64,000 bases of DNA, from assembly GCF_027111275.1 (NCBI RefSeq), contig NZ_CP114286.1:2232001-2296000 (forward strand). Direction: 5' to 3'. A model generated the notes under the pieces. The model did not search any database. It had not been told where the DNA came from and saw only the letters and a list, made by a program, of their open reading frames with translations. Positions 60,610-64,000 of the stretch are shown piece by piece (position 1 is the stretch's first letter; each line of letters begins with the position of its first letter). The stretch is from Flavobacterium luteolum. Lineage in GTDB: Bacteria > Bacteroidota > Bacteroidia > Flavobacteriales > Flavobacteriaceae. Both the position numbers and the translations under genes were made by a program.

Positions 60610-63600
60610 TTATTTAACAATCAGTTTTTTGGTCACATTAAAATCTTTAGAAATAATATTTACAATATAAACTCCAGAAGATAAATGATGATTTACTTGC
60701 CCTGAAGAAGAAAGTCTTTCAGTAAGAAGAGTTCTTCCGTTCAAATCAGAAACGAAAATTTCTGCAACATCTCCACTTGCTAATTCTGGCATTAGAATAT
60801 TAAATACATTGTTTGTCGCTGGATTTGGGTAAATACCGATTACTGGTTCAGTTGTAGAAACTTCTTCAACTTTTAAAGCCATTTTTGATGTTCCAACTGT
60901 TGTTGGCTCCAATTGCCATTGCGCACTGTACCAGCCGTCTTGCGAATTTCCGTATTGTGCAGCACCGGTTTGGTTTTCGATATGAATAATATTTCCTGTC
61001 TGCCATCTATTTCTTAAACGAACCCAAGTTCCGTCAATATAATCACTTGACCATTGCGCGCTCCAGAAAGTAGTATCGGTTATATTGCACTGTACATTTC
61101 CTGTCTGGCCTTCGATATTCATCAATTCTCCTGTTGCAACATTTTTAAGAACAAAATAAGTGGCATCAATTGCGATTTTTTGCCATTTGTAATTGTTGCC
61201 AGAAACAGATGTTCCGTAACCTGTATTTGTTCCTGCATCAGATAAATAAGCGCCAGTCCATCTGTTTTTGATTGTATAATAATTTCCTCCGCCAGATGCA
61301 GTTGTAACCGATACCAGACATGTACTAGTTTTGTTTCCGTCAACAGTTGTAACAGTAATTGTTGCTGTTCCATTCGCTACAGCGGTGATTAAACCAGAAG
61401 CATTTACAGTGGCTACAGCTGTATTGTTTGAACTATAAGTTACCGATTTATTAGTTGCATTTGCAGGAAGAATTGTTGGGGTTAATTGCTGTGTTCCACC
61501 AACGTTTAATGAAGCTGTCGTGGGACTTAAACTAACACTAGTAACAGCAACACCAGTTCCTGGATTAGAATCGTACCAAGCGCTGTTCATGTACCATCCG
61601 TTTTTATCTCTGCTTAAATCGGCTGTTTGGTTTGTTCCATCATTGAAAATTAAATTGGTTGAAGTTACATTGGTAAAAGTATAGCTGTACCAGCCATTTC
61701 CATCATCAGTCATGTTTACTCCTGGCCAGTTTACAGTTGCCAATACTCCTGTTGGTAAAGCATTCCAATAGTAGATTTTAATTCCAGTTCCCCAATTTGA
61801 TGGTTTGTAGAAATAAACAGTAAAATTGGTATTCGGATTAACCGTAATTGTAGCCGAAGCTGTTTTGTTTCCGTCTTGTGTCGTTGCTGTAATCGTTGCA
61901 GTTCCTGCAGAAACTGCTGTTACAAGTCCGCTTGAATTTACCGTTGCAATTGCGGTATTGCTTGAAGTCCAAGTTACATTTTTGTTCGTTGCGTTTGCAG
62001 GCGAGATTGTCGCTGTAAGCTGTTGTGTATTTCCTGCATACAAACTTGCTGAGGTAGGAGATACTGCTACAGAAGAAACTGGAATTGCAGCAACAGTTAT
62101 AGCCGAAGTTGCTGTTTTATTTCCGTCAACTGTTTTTACTGTTATTGTTGTGGTTCCTGCAGCAACAGCCGTAACTAAACCAGAAGCATTTACAGTTGCA
62201 ACAGCTGTATTGCTTGAGGTCCAAGTTACATTTTGATTGGTTGCATTTGCTGGAGCAATTGTCGCATTTAATTGCTGTGTTGATCCTAAACCAACAGTTA
62301 CCGTAGTTGGACTAACAGAAACTCCTGTAACCGCTACAACAGGTGCATTTGTATTGGTTAAAACTAAATATTCGTATGCAGCAAAATTACGTGTAGAACC
62401 CGCAGTTAAAGTTACCGAAGCATTATTGTTATAAGGATTAACATAAGTTCCTGCCAAAGCTGCTGGAATAACATACGATTTAGCTGCATTTCTCAAATTC
62501 GACATTACAATGACTTTTTCTGAGCCTAATGTTTTTGTAAAAATGCTAATGTCATCGTTGGCATAAGTTGTTAAATCACCTCGTCTGATTGCTGCACTGG
62601 TAGTTCTAAAGTTTAAGATTTTGGCAAAATCTGCAGCAGCCGTTGGATTTTGTGACCAGTTGAATTTAAAGTTTGTCCAAGGCCAATCGGTTTTTGGTTC
62701 GTAATCTATTTCCTGTCCGCTCATTAAAAAAGGAACCCCTCTCATATAAGCCGAAACCAAGAAATTGGCAACAATTCCGTTGTGATTTTTAAATACAACA
62801 AATGGTCTTCTCACACCATCATCATTGGTATAAGTATCATGGTTACCTGTATATCTAACGATTTGCTGATTTCCAGTCGCTTTAGCATATTCATAAGTTG
62901 TCTGATCTTGGATTCTTTGAGAAACAGGACCTCCATTAGCAATATCATATAAACCGCTATGAAACCATCTGTCTCCATAATTCATATCGAAACCAACTTG
63001 AAAGTTTTCTTGCCTGTCTCCTTCAGCTAGCATCAATAAATTATGAGAAGTTATGCTTCGAAGATTTGAATTCACTTCTGACCAGAAATCTAAAGGCGGA
63101 TTATTGGCATAATCGCAACGGTAACCATCAATATTGGCAGCAAAAATCCAGTAACGCATGGCATCTTTTATGGCTGCTCGTGTAGCAGAACTATTAAGAT
63201 CAAGCGCCGCAATATCGGAGAAGTTTCCTAATTGCTGAATTGTTGTGCCGGTTCTCTTGTAATATTCAGGATGTGAAGCAATCCAGACATTGTCCCAAGA
63301 AGTTCCATTGATGGCAATATCTAGAATTACAGCCATTCCGCGGCTGTGAGCGCCATCAACCAAAGTTCTTAAATCGGCTAAAGATCCATATTCAGAACCC
63401 ACGGCTTTAAAATCTTTGATACAATAGGGTGAAGCCGAACTGCGAGAATCGGTACCATGTGGGAAAATAGGCATTAGATAAATAACATTGGTGCCCAGTG
63501 CTTTTATATTGTCTAATCTAGCAGTTACTCCGGCTAAATCTCCGTTGGCACTAAAAGGGCGTATATGCACTTGATACATATTAACATCTCTCGTGTCTGG

Positions 63601-63726
63601 CACACCGGCAAAAGGTGTTCCGTATTGCGGAGGATCTTGCGCATAAACTGAACTTGCAAATAATAATAGAAAGCAAACTAATGCTTTGGTAATATGAAAT
63701 AATCTAGGGGTAATTTTGATTTTCAT
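60610..63726 (-). CDS. Multidomain GH13 alpha-amylase with Ig-like, starch-binding and lectin domains and T9SS sorting domain
   Basis: The 1038-residue protein has a signal peptide (MKIKITPRLFHITKALVCFLLLFASSVYAQ). A GH13 domain (about 40-475) carries the nucleophile Asp 205 (DGYRCDY), acid/base Glu 235 (LAEGD) and NHD (295-297). Region I reads DIAING (136-141), with Gly 141 where family members have His (canonical D...NH). Two BIG_2-type Ig-like domains, a CBM26-like starch-binding module (TVYFYKPSNWGTGIKIYYWN), a third Ig-like domain, a ricin-like lectin domain (YYTIKNRWTGAYLSDAG...) and a T9SS type A domain (GIYPNPATNNVFNI...LSSGVYIVNI) follow. It should act on starch outside the cell. The start at 63726 is preferred over 63744 or 63756, but is uncertain. 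Confidence 0.85.
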   Translation of the reverse strand: MKIKITPRLFHITKALVCFLLLFASSVYAQDPPQYGTPFAGVPDTRDVNMYQVHIRPFSANGDLAGVTARLDNIKALGTNVIYLMPIFPHGTDSRSSASPYCIKDFKAVGSEYGSLADLRTLVDGAHSRGMAVILDIAINGTSWDNVWIASHPEYYKRTGTTIQQLGNFSDIAALDLNSSATRAAIKDAMRYWIFAANIDGYRCDYANNPPLDFWSEVNSNLRSITSHNLLMLAEGDRQENFQVGFDMNYGDRWFHSGLYDIANGGPVSQRIQDQTTYEYAKATGNQQIVRYTGNHDTYTNDDGVRRPFVVFKNHNGIVANFLVSAYMRGVPFLMSGQEIDYEPKTDWPWTNFKFNWSQNPTAAADFAKILNFRTTSAAIRRGDLTTYANDDISIFTKTLGSEKVIVMSNLRNAAKSYVIPAALAGTYVNPYNNNASVTLTAGSTRNFAAYEYLVLTNTNAPVVAVTGVSVSPTTVTVGLGSTQQLNATIAPANATNQNVTWTSSNTAVATVNASGLVTAVAAGTTTITVKTVDGNKTATSAITVAAIPVSSVAVSPTSASLYAGNTQQLTATISPANATNKNVTWTSSNTAIATVNSSGLVTAVSAGTATITATTQDGNKTASATITVNPNTNFTVYFYKPSNWGTGIKIYYWNALPTGVLATVNWPGVNMTDDGNGWYSYTFTNVTSTNLIFNDGTNQTADLSRDKNGWYMNSAWYDSNPGTGVAVTSVSLSPTTASLNVGGTQQLTPTILPANATNKSVTYSSNNTAVATVNASGLITAVANGTATITVTTVDGNKTSTCLVSVTTASGGGNYYTIKNRWTGAYLSDAGTNTGYGTSVSGNNYKWQKIAIDATYFVLKNVATGELMNIEGQTGNVQCNITDTTFWSAQWSSDYIDGTWVRLRNRWQTGNIIHIENQTGAAQYGNSQDGWYSAQWQLEPTTVGTSKMALKVEEVSTTEPVIGIYPNPATNNVFNILMPELASGDVAEIFVSDLNGRTLLTERLSSSGQVNHHLSSGVYIVNIISKDFNVTKKLIVK

Positions 63727-63870
63727 AATAGTAGTTTTTTGCATGCTTGTCGGCATTTCTAACTAAAATTCATTTTCACTCGCATTGTTTTTAAATTCGA
63801 CAAACATTTTGTGGTTAATAGTTTTCAAATAGTAAGTTTTTTTTGCTCAAAAAATGAGCATAGTTTTTCT

Positions 63871-63938
63871 GCCACGAATTCACGAATTAATTATTTATTG
63901 GAAAATCTTAATTTGAAAAATTCGTGAATTCGTGACTG
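63871..63938. repeat. GCCACGAATTCACGAATTAA inverted repeat
   Basis: GCCACGAATTCACGAATT at the left is matched by AAATTCGTGAATTCGTGACTG at the right. It lies between the amylase start and the upstream gene, together with a short TGCTCA-AAAAA-TGAGCA hairpin at 63844-63860. Confidence 0.82.
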
Positions 63939-63950
63939 AAAAACAGTAAT

Positions 63951-64000
63951 CTATAATTTTTTCAATCCTTTTAAATCTGCAGCAGTTCCTTCTTTGATGC
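63951..64000 (-). CDS. C-terminal end of an unidentified minus-strand gene (partial)
   Basis: On the minus strand, one frame from the window edge reads IKEGTAADLKGLKKL and stops at TAG (63953-63951). The other two minus frames either stop earlier or are unconvincing, and the sequence looks coding. Too little is present to name the product. It lies 225 bases upstream of the amylase gene, in the same direction. Confidence 0.35.
   Translation of the reverse strand, partial: IKEGTAADLKGLKKL

Noticed and set aside
61826..62236. 136-residue plus-strand open frame
   Set aside because: It is antisense to the Ig-like (BIG_2) repeats of the amylase and is rich in Val/Ala because of their codon pattern; no start signal or family resemblance.

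Overview
The window looks like chromosomal DNA of a Flavobacterium-type member of the Bacteroidota. The evidence is A/T-rich DNA, TAnnTTTG promoter -7 boxes, three proteins ending in type IX secretion (T9SS) type A sorting domains, a TonB-dependent receptor/lipoprotein pair, and lineage-typical families (DUF3078, DUF2480, DUF5683, DUF5689, DUF4136, SDR-type threonine dehydrogenase). It is mostly core genome carrying accessory genes and many short intergenic repeats. Families were assigned by reading the protein sequences; no database search was run.

Layout. 1-7 kb: the tail of a probable sulfatase, beta-barrel-type outer membrane proteins, a DUF2252 protein, a DUF4136 lipoprotein and a seven-helix AraC regulator. 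One barrel gene (4822-5733) has an in-frame amber codon inside its apparent signal peptide. 7.2-8.4 kb: a secreted papain-fold peptidase. 8.5-11.8 kb: a two-gene Hachiman-type anti-phage system (hamA-hamB) on the minus strand, enclosed by terminators. 12-16.3 kb: a Cro/CI-type regulator, a PorE-like TPR fragment protein, two identical tRNA-Asn genes, rseP, and two 40-residue membrane proteins. 16.4-27 kb: an old yellow enzyme, a Gfo/Idh/MocA oxidoreductase, an MFS transporter, a TonB receptor plus DUF5689 lipoprotein, and hflX. 27.1-37.6 kb: the SUF iron-sulfur assembly locus on the minus strand (A-type carrier, sufB, sufC, sufD, sufS, sufE, a SufT-like DUF59 protein and DUF2480). It is interrupted by a four-helix-bundle (S23) gene and by a divergent serine hydrolase, and most of its gaps carry repeats. 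37.9-39.8 kb: a coiled-coil protein and an MBL-fold hydrolase. 39.8-48.4 kb: two giant leucine-rich-repeat T9SS cargo proteins and an Fn3-type lipoprotein; the two LRR genes have matching promoters with a shared palindrome at identical spacing. 48.7-60.4 kb: S8 and M1 peptidases, a Crp/Fnr regulator with an SDR enzyme, threonine dehydrogenase, a lipoprotein overlapping mfd, and a DUF5683 protein. 60.6-63.7 kb: a multidomain T9SS alpha-amylase lacking the usual region I histidine, followed by the end of another minus-strand gene.

How the genes work together. hamAB is a self-contained defense unit. The suf genes form one pathway that appears to be split over two transcription units. The LRR proteins and the amylase would be exported by a T9SS encoded elsewhere. 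The most unusual non-coding signals are the paired LRR promoters, the nested GCCACGAATT/GCCACAGATT repeats, the AAAGTCG heptad arrays around the S23 gene, and the 346-bp composite repeat at 13.65-14.0 kb. I found no CRISPR array, prophage, insertion sequence or rRNA.
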